From assembly GCF_000373585.1 (NCBI RefSeq), contig NZ_KB891896.1, positions 200,842 through 264,841 on the forward strand: a stretch of DNA of 64,000 nt. The letters are read 5' to 3'. The DNA comes from Streptomyces sp. MspMP-M5. GTDB taxonomy: Bacteria > Actinomycetota > Actinomycetes > Streptomycetales > Streptomycetaceae. Under the pieces are notes generated by a model. The model had not been told where the DNA came from, searched no databases, and worked only from the letters and a program-made list of their open reading frames with translations. Shown one piece after another: positions 7,957-16,118 of the stretch. Each line of letters starts with the position of its first letter. Positions within the stretch are counted from its first letter, which is position 1. The position numbers and the translations under genes are program-made.

Positions 7957-9138
7957 ATGTCTCTGCGAGGTACACCTGTGTCCGGAATGCAGCAAGAAAA
8001 CGCCGCTCGGGGGAACTCCGAAGGTGCTACCGAAAACCTCACACAACTCGAATTCCTGGCGCTGAACAGCGAGTTCAACCTCGCCGACGGCCACGCCCGG
8101 CAGTCGCTCACGGCCGGCCAGAGCCAGATCGTCGCCGAGCTGCCGCTGCTCTTCGAGGAGGGCGAGAAGCGCCCCGTCGAGGAGCTGGAGCGCGAGGCGC
8201 ACGCCGCCTTCTTCACCGCGCTCGGCCAGCACAGCTACCCCTCGGCCCCCGGCCGGGTGCTCAGCTGCTACTCCTCGTCCGTCGCCATGGAGATCCTCTC
8301 CCGCGCGCTGGCCGAGACCACCGGGTCGGTGGCCCTGGTCCACCCGACCTTCGACAACATCGCCGACCTGCTGCGCGGCAACGGCCTGAAGCTGGTGCCG
8401 CTGGCCGAGGACCCGCTGCACGGCGACGACCTCGACACCGACCTGCTCACCTCGGTCGGCTGCGTCTTCGTCACCACCCCGAACAACCCCACCGGCCGGG
8501 TCCTCTCCAAGGAGCGGCTCACCCGGCTCGCCGAGCAGTGCGCCGCCCACGGCGTGGTCCTCGCCCTGGACACCTCCTTCCGCGGCTTCGACACCCGCGC
8601 CCACTACGACCACTACGAGGTTCTCCAGGCCAGCGGCGCGCGCTGGGTGGTCATCGAGGACACCGGCAAGCTCTGGCCGACCCTGGACCTGAAGGTCGGC
8701 ATGCTGGTCCACTCCGAGAACCTCGCGCTGCCCGTGGAGAAGATCTACTCCGACATCCTGCTCGGCGTCTCCCCCCTGATCCTCGCCATGGTCCGCCGCT
8801 TCTCCGAGGACGCGGCCGCCGGCGGCCTGGCGGACCTGCACCGCTTCATCGCGGGCCACCGCGCCATGGTCCGCGAGGAGTTGGCCGGCCTGCCCGGCGT
8901 CCACGTGCCCGACCCGGACAGCCGCGCCAGCGTCGAGCGGATCGGCCTCACGGACCTGACGGGCACGCAGGTCTGGGAGCGGCTGCGGGCGCACAACGTC
9001 TACGCCCTGCCGTGCCGCGCGTTCCACTGGGCCGACCCGTCCCAGGGCGACCACACCCTGCGGCTCGCCCTGGCCCGCTCCACGGACCCGCTGACCCAGT
9101 CCGTGCGCGCGCTGCGCCACGTTCTGCAGCAGCGTTGA
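7957..9138 (+). CDS. mppP: PLP-dependent L-arginine oxidase/hydroxylase, MppP type
   Basis: This fold-type I PLP enzyme (393 residues) is not an aminotransferase. MppP uses oxygen to turn L-arginine into 4-hydroxy-2-ketoarginine, the first step to enduracididine. The sequence aligns with Streptomyces wadayamensis MppP as I remember it, with a constant offset of 17. The N-terminal glutamate (E32, LTQLEF) and histidine (H46, ADGHARQ) that cover the active site are present, as are D205 and the Schiff-base lysine K238 (EDTGKLW). NNPTG at 176-180 is typical of the fold. The start is ambiguous: ATG at 7957 (GGGGA upstream) or GTG at 7978 (GAGG, 7-nt spacing), and both keep E32. Confidence 0.9.
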   Translation: MSLRGTPVSGMQQENAARGNSEGATENLTQLEFLALNSEFNLADGHARQSLTAGQSQIVAELPLLFEEGEKRPVEELEREAHAAFFTALGQHSYPSAPGRVLSCYSSSVAMEILSRALAETTGSVALVHPTFDNIADLLRGNGLKLVPLAEDPLHGDDLDTDLLTSVGCVFVTTPNNPTGRVLSKERLTRLAEQCAAHGVVLALDTSFRGFDTRAHYDHYEVLQASGARWVVIEDTGKLWPTLDLKVGMLVHSENLALPVEKIYSDILLGVSPLILAMVRRFSEDAAAGGLADLHRFIAGHRAMVREELAGLPGVHVPDPDSRASVERIGLTDLTGTQVWERLRAHNVYALPCRAFHWADPSQGDHTLRLALARSTDPLTQSVRALRHVLQQR

Positions 9139-10385
9139 GGGCGCCACTCGACGCGGCCGGACCCCCGCCCGACCCGGAGCCCGCGCTGCCGCACACCCGG
9201 CAGTGGCGGCCCGGCGTCGTGCAGGAGGTCGCCCCGGCCGACGTGCTCGACCTGGGGCCCGGCTACCTCGAGCCCGCGCTGCTGCCGGTACCGCTCCTCC
9301 GGGACGCGTACGCGCAGGCGCTGGCGGAGTACGGCGCGGCGGCGCTGGGCTACGGCCACAACCCGGGCGCGGAGCCGCTGCGCGCCCTGCTGGCCGCCCG
9401 CGCCGCCGCGGCGGACGGGCGGCCCTGCGACCCCGAACAGGTCCTGCTGACCGCCGGCACCTCCCAGGCCCTGTACCTGCTCGCGACCGCCCTGGCGGCC
9501 CCGGGCGACACCGTGCTGACCGAGGAGCTCTGCTACGACCTGGGCCGCCAGATCTTCCGGGACTGCCGGCTGCGGCCGGCCCCGGTCGCCATGGACGGTT
9601 CGGGGATGCTGCCCGAGGCGCTGGACGAGGCCCTGGCCCGGACGGCGGCCGAGGGCGCGCGGACGGCCTTCGTGTACCTCACCCCCACCCACCACAACCC
9701 CGTGGGCCACACCATGCCCACTGAGCGCCGCCGCCGGCTGCTGGAGGTGGCCGCCCGGCACGACGTACTGATCGTGGAGGACGACGCCTACGCGGAACTG
9801 CCGCTGGACGACGACCACACCCCGCCGCCGTCGCTGGCCTCCCTGGCCGGCTACCGCGGTGTGGTGCGGCTGTGCAGCTTCTCCAAGACCCTCGGCCCGG
9901 GCCTCCGCCTGGGCTGGCTGCTCGCCGACCGGGCGCTGGCCCGCCGGCTGGTGGCGCACGGACTGTTCGTCAGCGGCGGCGCCCTGAACCACACCACCTC
10001 CCTCGCCGTGGCCACGCTGCTCGCGAGCGGCGCCTACGACCGTCATCTGACGTCGTTCCGGGCGCGGTTGCGGGACCGGCGGGACGCCCTGGTGGGCGCC
10101 CTGCGCCGGACGGCGGGGGAGCGGCTGGAACTCCGCGTGCCGCAGGGCGGGTTCTTCCTGTGGCTGCGCTTCGGGGCCGGGGCGGACGAGTCCGCGCTGC
10201 TGGCCGGCGCCGCCCGGGCCGGCGTCGGCATCGCCGCCGGCTCGCGCTTCGGCACCACCCAGGAGGCCGGCGTCCGGCTGGCCTTCAGCTTCAACCCGCC
10301 CGCTGTACTGGAGCAGGCCGCACAGCGGCTGACCACCGCATGGGCCGGCAGCATGCCGGAGCCCCGGATCGGAGTGAGATCGTGA
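9135..10385 (+). CDS. mppQ: PLP-dependent aminotransferase, MppQ type
   Basis: This class I/II aminotransferase of about 416 residues has HHNPVG near 186, EDDAY at 216-220 and the PLP lysine K251 in SFSKTLGPGLRLGW. In the enduracididine route MppQ installs the amino group on the cyclic 2-ketoenduracididine. The start is uncertain. No ATG or strong ribosome site exists near the N terminus; a TTG at 9135 overlaps the mppP stop (TTGA) and would give coupling, and a GTG at 9219 is the next option but removes part of the conserved start. The 3' end overlaps mppR by GTGA. Confidence 0.82.
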   Translation: MRAPLDAAGPPPDPEPALPHTRQWRPGVVQEVAPADVLDLGPGYLEPALLPVPLLRDAYAQALAEYGAAALGYGHNPGAEPLRALLAARAAAADGRPCDPEQVLLTAGTSQALYLLATALAAPGDTVLTEELCYDLGRQIFRDCRLRPAPVAMDGSGMLPEALDEALARTAAEGARTAFVYLTPTHHNPVGHTMPTERRRRLLEVAARHDVLIVEDDAYAELPLDDDHTPPPSLASLAGYRGVVRLCSFSKTLGPGLRLGWLLADRALARRLVAHGLFVSGGALNHTTSLAVATLLASGAYDRHLTSFRARLRDRRDALVGALRRTAGERLELRVPQGGFFLWLRFGAGADESALLAGAARAGVGIAAGSRFGTTQEAGVRLAFSFNPPAVLEQAAQRLTTAWAGSMPEPRIGVRS

Positions 10386-11290
10386 CGACCAGCATCGGGA
10401 CCGACGGCAGGCCCACGGCGGCCGGTCCGGGCGACGGCGGCCCCGTCGGCTACAGCCTGCCGCTCTCGCCGACCGGGGAGTCGGCGATGCTCACCCCGCC
10501 GCCGTGGCACTTCTCCGGCGAGGTGGTCATGGTCGAGTACCGCGTCGACCCGGACGCGGCACGGCGGTTCCTGCCGCCGGGGCTGGAGCCGGGCGCCGAC
10601 CCCGGTGCCGCGGCCGCGGTGTTCGCCACCTGGCAGTGGTGCTCCGCGGACGGCGCGGAGCTGACCGATCCCGCCCGGTGCCAGTTCGGGGAGTTCCTGA
10701 TCCTGCTGGGCTGCGAGTTCGAGGGCCGTCCCATGGCCCGGGCTCCGTACGCCTGGGTGGACCAGGCCGTGCCGATGATGCGCGGCTGGGTGCAGGGCAT
10801 GCCCAAGCAGTTCGGCGTGATCCACCAGAGCCGGCCGGTCACGGTCGGCCGGGCGGGCTCCCGGCTGGCGCCCGGCGGCCGGTTCGACGGCGCGCTCTCC
10901 GTCCACGGACGGCGGGTCGTGGAGGCCGCCGTCACCGTGGAGCGGCAGACCGACCGGCGGCCGGTGCTGCACGACGTCCCCCTGGCCCACACCCTGGTCT
11001 TCCCGGAGTGGGTGCCCTCGGCGGCCGGGCCGCGGCCGCGGCTGGTCGCGTCCGAGGTCAGCGATGTGGAGTTCTCCCCGATCTGGACCGGATCGGCCGA
11101 TCTCACGTTCTTCGAGGGCCTGGGGGATGATTTCCGGACGCTCGCGCCTTTGGAGGTGGGGGACGGCCACGTGTTCGCCTACGGGGAGACCCTGCACGGC
11201 GGCCGACTGCTCAGCGACTACTCGTCGAGCGCGCACGACATCAGTGATGACAATGGGGGAGCACGTGCTGAGGATCCACTTCACAGTTGA
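10382..11290 (+). CDS. mppR: Acetoacetate decarboxylase-like cyclase, MppR type
   Basis: This 302-residue acetoacetate-decarboxylase-fold protein has its Schiff-base lysine at K142 in GMPKQFG. MppR does not decarboxylate; it dehydrates and cyclises 4-hydroxy-2-ketoarginine to 2-ketoenduracididine. Its position directly after mppP and mppQ makes this role far more likely than acetoacetate decarboxylation. The GTG start overlaps the mppQ TGA and has a GGAGTGAG site. The N-terminal 25 residues are glycine and proline rich and probably disordered. Confidence 0.87.
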   Translation: MTTSIGTDGRPTAAGPGDGGPVGYSLPLSPTGESAMLTPPPWHFSGEVVMVEYRVDPDAARRFLPPGLEPGADPGAAAAVFATWQWCSADGAELTDPARCQFGEFLILLGCEFEGRPMARAPYAWVDQAVPMMRGWVQGMPKQFGVIHQSRPVTVGRAGSRLAPGGRFDGALSVHGRRVVEAAVTVERQTDRRPVLHDVPLAHTLVFPEWVPSAAGPRPRLVASEVSDVEFSPIWTGSADLTFFEGLGDDFRTLAPLEVGDGHVFAYGETLHGGRLLSDYSSSAHDISDDNGGARAEDPLHS

Positions 11291-12260
11291 GGACCTGGCT
11301 CATACCAGGATGCTGGCGACCCTCGGGCCGTTGGCGGAGAGCGCCTTCGCGCTCTACCTCTTCGGCCGGAACGGCGACGTCGCCTTCCATGAGTGGCGGC
11401 GCACCGTCCGCGCCGAACTGGGCCGGGACGCGGCACGGTTCATGGCACTGTCCCAGCAGTTCCGCACGCTGGAGGAGCTGCCGGAAGCCTTCGCCGACGC
11501 CTTCACGTCCGGCGCCGATCCCGACCAGATCGCGCCCGGCGAGGAGCGCAACGGCACCCGGCTGCTGGCCGAACTGTGCCGGGTGGCGGTGCTGCCCCAC
11601 TGGAGCCTGATCCGCGGCCATCTCGACGGGGCCCGGGACGGCTGGGGCAGGGTGGCCATCGCGCACGGCGTCGAGCGGCTGCTGAGTTCGCTGCACCCGA
11701 AGGTCCGCTGGCGGGCGCCGGTGCTGGAGGTGCGGCACGGACCGCACCGCGACATCCACCTGGACGGCCGCGGGCTGCTGCTGTGCCCGTCGTTCTTCCT
11801 GTCCGAGCAGTCCTGCGCGTTCGTCCCGGCGGTCGGCCGGGAGGCCATGCCGGTGCTGGTCTACCCCGTCAAGATCTCCTCGCGCGGCGACATCTGGGGG
11901 ACGCCGGAACACGACGAACAGGCGCTGGGCGCCCTGGTCGGCCACACCAGGGCGGCCGCGCTCGAAGCGCTCACCGAGGGCTGTTCCACGGGCGAACTGG
12001 CCGAACGGCTGGGCATCTCGCTGGCCGGTGCCAGCAAGCACGCGGCGGTGCTGCGCCGGTCCGGGCTGGTGACCACCTCCCGCAACCGCAACACCGCCCT
12101 GCACGCCCTCACGCCGCTGGGCACCGCCCTGCTGCGCCACAGCGGCGGCGACAGCCTCCCCGCCCGGTCCCCCGTCCCATTACCGATCGTTCCGCCGCAG
12201 CGCATGCGGTCGATGCCGTTCAAGCGCGTGAGCCCCGGCGCCGACCGGCAGGCGGTCTGA
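11265..12260 (+). CDS. ArsR-like winged-helix regulator (DUF5937 type)
   Basis: This 331-residue protein starts VLRIHFTVEDLAHTRM, the usual beginning of the DUF5937/ArsR-like Streptomyces regulators. A long N-terminal sensor region runs to about residue 220. A C-terminal winged helix-turn-helix follows (AERLGISLAGASKHAAVLRRSGLV). The effector is unknown. The GTG at 11265 has GGGGGA 5 nt upstream and is preferred over the ATG at 11253. It overlaps the 3' end of mppR by 26 nt, so it is co-transcribed with the enduracididine genes. It is a candidate for the protein that binds the repeated 34-bp elements. Confidence 0.8.
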   Translation: MLRIHFTVEDLAHTRMLATLGPLAESAFALYLFGRNGDVAFHEWRRTVRAELGRDAARFMALSQQFRTLEELPEAFADAFTSGADPDQIAPGEERNGTRLLAELCRVAVLPHWSLIRGHLDGARDGWGRVAIAHGVERLLSSLHPKVRWRAPVLEVRHGPHRDIHLDGRGLLLCPSFFLSEQSCAFVPAVGREAMPVLVYPVKISSRGDIWGTPEHDEQALGALVGHTRAAALEALTEGCSTGELAERLGISLAGASKHAAVLRRSGLVTTSRNRNTALHALTPLGTALLRHSGGDSLPARSPVPLPIVPPQRMRSMPFKRVSPGADRQAV

Positions 12261-12354
12261 TCTCCTGGCGGCGGCCCTGTCCCCCCGGGCCGCCGCCAGG
12301 TCCCGGCACCACCGGCACTGCTCGCACCCCGAACACGAGAGGACACAAGAAGAG

Positions 12355-12585
12355 ATGGGCGCCAACCCCTTCGACGACCCCGACGGCCGCTTCCTGGTGT
12401 TGATCAACGACGAGGGCCAGCACTCGCTCTGGCCGGCCTTCGCCGAGGTGCCGGCCGGCTGGACGGTGGCCCTCGCGGAGACCGACCGCCAGTCGGCCCT
12501 CGACCACATCACCGAGCACTGGACCGACATGCGCCCCCGCAGCCTGGTGCTGTCCATGGAAAAGGAAGGGGCCACCACGGCCTGA
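12355..12585 (+). CDS. MbtH-like NRPS accessory protein
   Basis: This 76-residue MbtH family protein keeps the diagnostic residues: NPFDD at 4-8, FLVLINDEGQHSLWP (13-27), P-GW (33-36) and HWTDMRP (58-64). MbtH proteins bind NRPS adenylation domains and are often needed for solubility and activity. The partner is presumably the synthetase ending at 1044 or its upstream siblings. A good AAGAAGAG ribosome site precedes the ATG. Confidence 0.96.
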   Translation: MGANPFDDPDGRFLVLINDEGQHSLWPAFAEVPAGWTVALAETDRQSALDHITEHWTDMRPRSLVLSMEKEGATTA

Positions 12586-12596
12586 CGGGACGTCAC
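12582..12596. promoter_or_regulatory. TGACG-N3-CGTCA palindrome, site 1
   Basis: CTGACGGGACGTCAC. It overlaps the mbtH stop codon and lies 81 nt upstream of the response regulator start. It is one of six related sites in the window (others at 18095, 30952, 45142, 52778 and 56279). Confidence 0.4.
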
Positions 12597-12650
12597 ACGG
12601 CCGGCGGCGGCACCGGGCAGGAGTCCCCGGAAGAAAGCCGCCCCGGCCCG

Positions 12651-12668
12651 TCCCGCCATACGGCAGAA
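12651..12668. promoter_or_regulatory. Degenerate response-regulator operator
   Basis: The right half (TACGGCAGA) matches the 18-bp palindromes at 13410 and 14684 exactly, while the left half is imperfect (CCGCC kept). It ends 9 nt before the response regulator GTG, where binding would block transcription or translation. Weak autoregulation is inferred. Confidence 0.4.
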
Positions 12669-12677
12669 TTCCCGCTT

Positions 12678-13349
12678 GTGACTATTCGTTTGTTGATCGC
12701 CGACGACCAGGAGATGGTTCGCCGGGGAATGCGCCGCATCGTGGAGAGCCAGTCCGACATGACGGTCGTCGGCGAGGCGGCGAACGGCGCGGACGCCGTG
12801 GAACTGGCCCGCACACTCGGCCCCGACGTCGCGCTGGTGGACATCCGCATGCCGCGGATGGACGGCCTGGAGGTGACCCGCCGGCTGGTCGATCCCGCCT
12901 TTCCGCACCCGGTCCGGGTCGTCGTCGTCACCACCTTCGATCTCGACGAATACGTCTATCCCGCGCTGCGCTTCGGCGCCTCGGGATTCGTCCTCAAGCG
13001 CTCGGGTCCGGCCCTGCTGGTCGAGGCGGTCCGGGCGGCGGTGGCCGGGGACAGCCTGATCAGCCCGCAGATCACGGCGCGGCTGCTGCAGCACGTCACC
13101 GGCCCGGCGACCGGCCGGCGGGCCCGGAAACAGCGCGATGCGGTACTGACCGAGCGCGAGGCCGAGATCGCCGGAAAGGTCGCCGAGGGCAAGTCCAATT
13201 CCGATATCGCCCGCGAGTTGTTCATCTCGGCGGGCACCGTGAAGACGCATGTCGCCAGCATTCAGCGCAAGCTCCAGGTCCGGAATCGGGTCGGGATCGC
13301 GGTACGGGCCTGGGAATTGGGCTATGCCACCGGACAGCTGCCCGGCTGA
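12678..13349 (+). CDS. NarL/LuxR-family response regulator
   Basis: This 223-residue response regulator has its acidic pair at D9-D10, phosphoacceptor D55 (LVDIRMPRMDG), switch threonine in VVTTFD and conserved lysine in LKRS. It ends in a LuxR-type helix-turn-helix (SNSDIARELFISAGTVKTHVASIQRKL). The GTG start is followed in the next gene by a cognate kinase. Matching 18-bp palindromes before this gene (degenerate), the kinase and the lipoprotein/ABC operon point to this protein as their common DNA binder. Confidence 0.92.
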   Translation: MTIRLLIADDQEMVRRGMRRIVESQSDMTVVGEAANGADAVELARTLGPDVALVDIRMPRMDGLEVTRRLVDPAFPHPVRVVVVTTFDLDEYVYPALRFGASGFVLKRSGPALLVEAVRAAVAGDSLISPQITARLLQHVTGPATGRRARKQRDAVLTEREAEIAGKVAEGKSNSDIARELFISAGTVKTHVASIQRKLQVRNRVGIAVRAWELGYATGQLPG

Positions 13350-13362
13350 CATTCCCCGGCCC

Positions 13363-13381
13363 CGGAACGGACACCGTTCCG
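13363..13381 (+). terminator. Hairpin after response regulator gene
   Basis: Perfect 8-bp arms CGGAACGG / CCGTTCCG with a 3-nt loop, 13 nt after the stop. It could end part of the transcript before the kinase gene or be a second protein-binding site. Confidence 0.4.
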
Positions 13382-13409
13382 TAACGGCCCGGGGCCGCCC
13401 GCCGGAAAT

Positions 13410-13427
13410 ATCTGCCGTACGGCAGAT
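13410..13427. promoter_or_regulatory. 18-bp perfect palindrome upstream of kinase (operator)
   Basis: ATCTGCCGTACGGCAGAT, perfectly symmetric, 62 nt before the histidine kinase start. The same palindrome with a different central dinucleotide pair (GATC) occurs at 14684. A dimeric NarL-type regulator is a natural binder. Confidence 0.7.
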
Positions 13428-13489
13428 GCCGCTCGATGCGTTCCGTGCTCACCGCCGCCGGCACCCGGGAAGGTGCGTAGCCTCACCCC

Positions 13490-14677
13490 ATGGATGACGA
13501 AACTCTTCCGCTCCCGGAGCGCCGGCGGCAACGACGCGGCCGCTGGGCCGGGTTCGCGGCGGCCGCGATGCTCGTCCCCGCCCTCGTGTCGCCCCCGAGC
13601 GCCGCTCCGGCGGCGGTCGTCGCCGCGCTGACCCTCGCCGTGGCGGTGCTGGTCTGGCCGATCGGCCGGATCTCGCTGGACCGGGCGGCGGCCGGGGCGG
13701 CGCTGCTCTCCCTGGCCGTCGACGCCGGCTACTTCGGACCGCCGGGCCTGGTGATCCTGTGGTACCCGTGCGAAACCGTCGCGCTGCTGGTCCTGTTGGA
13801 GCGGGTGGTACGCCATGTGCCCAGCCCCAAGGTGGCCTTCGTCGCCCCGCTGACCGGGGCCGCCGCGGTGCTGCTGCCGCTGCGGTTCACCCTGCACGCC
13901 CCCACCGCGGGGCTGAAGGAGTCGGTCGCCGGCGCCCTCTTCGCCCTGTTCCCGGTCGCCGTCGCGGCGGGCATCGGGCTGTATCTGCGGTCGCTGGACA
14001 ACCGCCGGGCGCACGCGGTGGCCCTGGCCCGGCGCGAACAGCGCCTGGAAGTCGCCCGGGACCTGCACGACTTCGTCGCCCACGAGGTGACCGGCATCGT
14101 CCTGGAGGCCCAGGCGGCACAGCTCGCCGACGACACGAGCCTTGAGGAGTACCGGTCACTGCTCCAGCGCATCGAGCAGGCCGGGCTGCGGGCCCTGGAC
14201 TCCATGGACCAGACGGTGGCCGCGCTGCGCGAGGCGGAGAGCCGCAAGTGGGGCGAGCCGCCGCCCACCCGCCTCTACGGCCTGGCCGACCTGCCCGAAC
14301 TCGTCGGCCGCTTCTCCTCGATGGCCGCCGCCGAGGTGGCGCTGTCACTGGAGGACGAGGTGGCCGGCACGCTGTCGCGGGAGGCCGAGGACACCGCCTA
14401 CCGGGTCGTGCTGGAGGCCCTGACCAACGTACGGCGGCACGCGCCGCAGGCCGGGCGGGTCGAGGTGTTCGCCGGCCGCACCGCCGACCGGGCGGTGGAG
14501 GTCACGGTCGCCGACGACGCCGGCCCCGCGGCCCCGCCCGGGACCCGGCAGGGCGGCGGCACCGGACTTGCCGGCCTGGACGAACGGGTCGGCGCCCTGG
14601 GCGGCACCCTGCACGCCGGCCCGCACGGCCCCGGCTGGCGGGTCCGCTGCGTGCTCCCGGCGCCCGCCCTTGGCTGA
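13490..14677 (+). CDS. Sensor histidine kinase (HisKA_3/NarX type)
   Basis: This 395-residue kinase has an N-terminal region of about five hydrophobic segments (residues 20-165) with little extracellular loop, then the HisKA_3 dimerisation helix with H193 (RDLHDFVAHEV). The ATP-binding domain carries the N box (EALTNVRRHA) and a GTGLAGLDERV G box. The short loops suggest intramembrane sensing, as in antibiotic or envelope-stress kinases. It pairs with the response regulator at 12678. An 18-bp operator candidate lies just upstream. Confidence 0.92.
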   Translation: MDDETLPLPERRRQRRGRWAGFAAAAMLVPALVSPPSAAPAAVVAALTLAVAVLVWPIGRISLDRAAAGAALLSLAVDAGYFGPPGLVILWYPCETVALLVLLERVVRHVPSPKVAFVAPLTGAAAVLLPLRFTLHAPTAGLKESVAGALFALFPVAVAAGIGLYLRSLDNRRAHAVALARREQRLEVARDLHDFVAHEVTGIVLEAQAAQLADDTSLEEYRSLLQRIEQAGLRALDSMDQTVAALREAESRKWGEPPPTRLYGLADLPELVGRFSSMAAAEVALSLEDEVAGTLSREAEDTAYRVVLEALTNVRRHAPQAGRVEVFAGRTADRAVEVTVADDAGPAAPPGTRQGGGTGLAGLDERVGALGGTLHAGPHGPGWRVRCVLPAPALG

Positions 14678-14683
14678 GCGGAT

Positions 14684-14701
14684 ATCTGCCGATCGGCAGA
14701 T
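14684..14701. promoter_or_regulatory. 18-bp perfect palindrome upstream of lipoprotein/ABC genes (operator)
   Basis: ATCTGCCGATCGGCAGAT, perfectly symmetric, 6 nt after the kinase stop codon and 93 nt before the lipoprotein start. It shares ATCTGCCG / CGGCAGAT arms with the site at 13410, tying this operon to the two-component system. Confidence 0.7.
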
Positions 14702-14733
14702 GTGGCGGCGGCGGGGAACCGAGATCCTTTCAT

Positions 14734-14771
14734 CAGTGCACGGCAGTGCACCGCAGGACACCTCAGTGCAC
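14734..14771 (+). repeat. Three CAGTGCAC direct repeats upstream of lipoprotein gene
   Basis: CAGTGCAC occurs at 14734, 14744 and 14764, so the spacings are 10 and 20 bp, about one and two helical turns. The copies lie between the operator palindrome and the ribosome site of the next gene. Such phased repeats suggest a protein binding one face of the DNA, or a leader structure. Function is unknown. Confidence 0.5.
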
Positions 14772-14794
14772 CGCCCGTAACCCTGGAGGAACCG

Positions 14795-15190
14795 ATGTTC
14801 TCAAGCGCCCGCGCGAAGCGGCCCGTCACACTCGTCGCCGCCGCGGCGGCCGTCGTCGCCGCGTTCGGCCTCACCGGCTGCTCGGTGGACGCCTCGAAGG
14901 CCAAGCCCGTGACGAAGACCTTCGCCTACTCCGGCAAGTCGCTGAACGTGACCACGCACGAGGTCGCCACCAAGATCGTCGCGGCCGACCGCAAGGACAT
15001 CAAGGTCACCCGCTGGTTCGACTCCGCCGCCGGCACCGAGCACCTCAAGTGGGTCCTGAAGGGCAACACCCTCGACATCGACGCCGGCTGCAGCGGCATC
15101 GCCATCTGCGACGCCAAGTTCCAGGTCGAGGTCCCCAAGGGCATCGCGGTGTCCAAGGACGGCGAGCAGACCCTGAGCGGCAAGAGCTGA
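14795..15190 (+). CDS. Small lipoprotein of the two-component/ABC operon
   Basis: This 131-residue protein has a lipoprotein signal peptide with lipobox LTGC, so it is expected to be anchored outside the membrane. The mature part is mostly beta-strand in character, with alternating polar and hydrophobic residues, and resembles the DUF4097 adhesin-like repeats without a clear match. The ribosome site GGAGGA is 4 nt before the ATG. The ABC ATPase gene starts 3 nt after its stop, so it probably works with that transporter. A ligand-binding or sensor accessory role is inferred. Confidence 0.75.
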   Translation: MFSSARAKRPVTLVAAAAAVVAAFGLTGCSVDASKAKPVTKTFAYSGKSLNVTTHEVATKIVAADRKDIKVTRWFDSAAGTEHLKWVLKGNTLDIDAGCSGIAICDAKFQVEVPKGIAVSKDGEQTLSGKS

Positions 15191-15193
15191 ACC

Positions 15194-16114
15194 GTGCTGG
15201 AACTCGTCGACGTCACCAAGGTCTACAAGGGCGGCAAACGCGCCGTCGACAACCTGACGCTCCGTCTGGATCCGGGCATGGTGGGCCTGCTGGGCCCCAA
15301 CGGAGCCGGCAAGTCGTCCCTGATGCGGATCGCCGCCACCGTCACCCGGCCCACCAGCGGCACCGTCCGTTTCCACGGCGAGGACGTGGTGGCCCGCCCC
15401 AACACCCTGCGCCGGGCGCTCGGTTACCTCCCGCAGGACTTCGGGGTCTACCCGAACCTCACCTCCCGCGAGTTCCTCCGGTACATGGCCGCGGCCAAGG
15501 GCGTCTCGGCCCGCACCGCCAGGGCCCGTATCGACGAACTGCTGGAGCTGGTCAACCTCACCGAGGCGGTCAAGCGGCCGCTCGGCAAGTACTCCGGCGG
15601 CATGCTGCGCCGGGTCGGCATCGCCCAGGTGCTGCTCGCCGACCCGCAGGTCATCATCGTGGACGAGCCCACCGCGGGCCTCGACCCCGAGGAGCGGGTG
15701 CGGTTCCGCAACCTCCTCAGCGACCTGGCCGCCGACAAGGTCGTCCTGCTCTCCACCCACATCGTCTCCGACGTCGAGTCGGTGGCCTCCGACATCGCGG
15801 TGCTGGCCGGCGGCCGGCTGCAGCGCCGCGGCTCCCCCGAGGACCTGCTGCGCTCGGTGGCCGGCCAGGTGTGGGAGGTGCTGGTCGACCCGTCCTCCGT
15901 GCCGGCGGTGCAGGCGCAGTACATCGTCAGCCGCCTGGTGCGCACCGCCGAGGGCGTCCGGATCCGGCTGCTGTCGAACGAACAGCCCTACGAGGGCGCC
16001 GCCCCGCTCACGCCTGACCTGGAGGACGCCTACCTCGGCATCATCCGGTCCGCCGAGGGCGGCCGGCCCGCCCAGGGCTTCGGCGGGCGGACGCTGCGGG
16101 CCGGGGCGGTGTGA
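15194..16114 (+). CDS. ABC transporter ATP-binding protein
   Basis: This 306-residue ATPase has Walker A GPNGAGKS (34-41), a YSGG signature, Walker B VIIVDEPTAGLD and the switch histidine in LLSTHI. The C-terminal 80 residues form the extra domain seen in DrrA/CcmA-type exporters. The GTG start is 3 nt after the lipoprotein stop. Together with the permease at 16119 it forms an export or immunity pump likely controlled by the upstream two-component system. Confidence 0.94.
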   Translation: MLELVDVTKVYKGGKRAVDNLTLRLDPGMVGLLGPNGAGKSSLMRIAATVTRPTSGTVRFHGEDVVARPNTLRRALGYLPQDFGVYPNLTSREFLRYMAAAKGVSARTARARIDELLELVNLTEAVKRPLGKYSGGMLRRVGIAQVLLADPQVIIVDEPTAGLDPEERVRFRNLLSDLAADKVVLLSTHIVSDVESVASDIAVLAGGRLQRRGSPEDLLRSVAGQVWEVLVDPSSVPAVQAQYIVSRLVRTAEGVRIRLLSNEQPYEGAAPLTPDLEDAYLGIIRSAEGGRPAQGFGGRTLRAGAV

Positions 16115-16118
16115 CGCG

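Noticed and set aside
9135..10385. Aminotransferase as a MocR-type regulator fusion
   Set aside because: There is no winged-helix domain ahead of the aminotransferase fold, and the context is biosynthetic.
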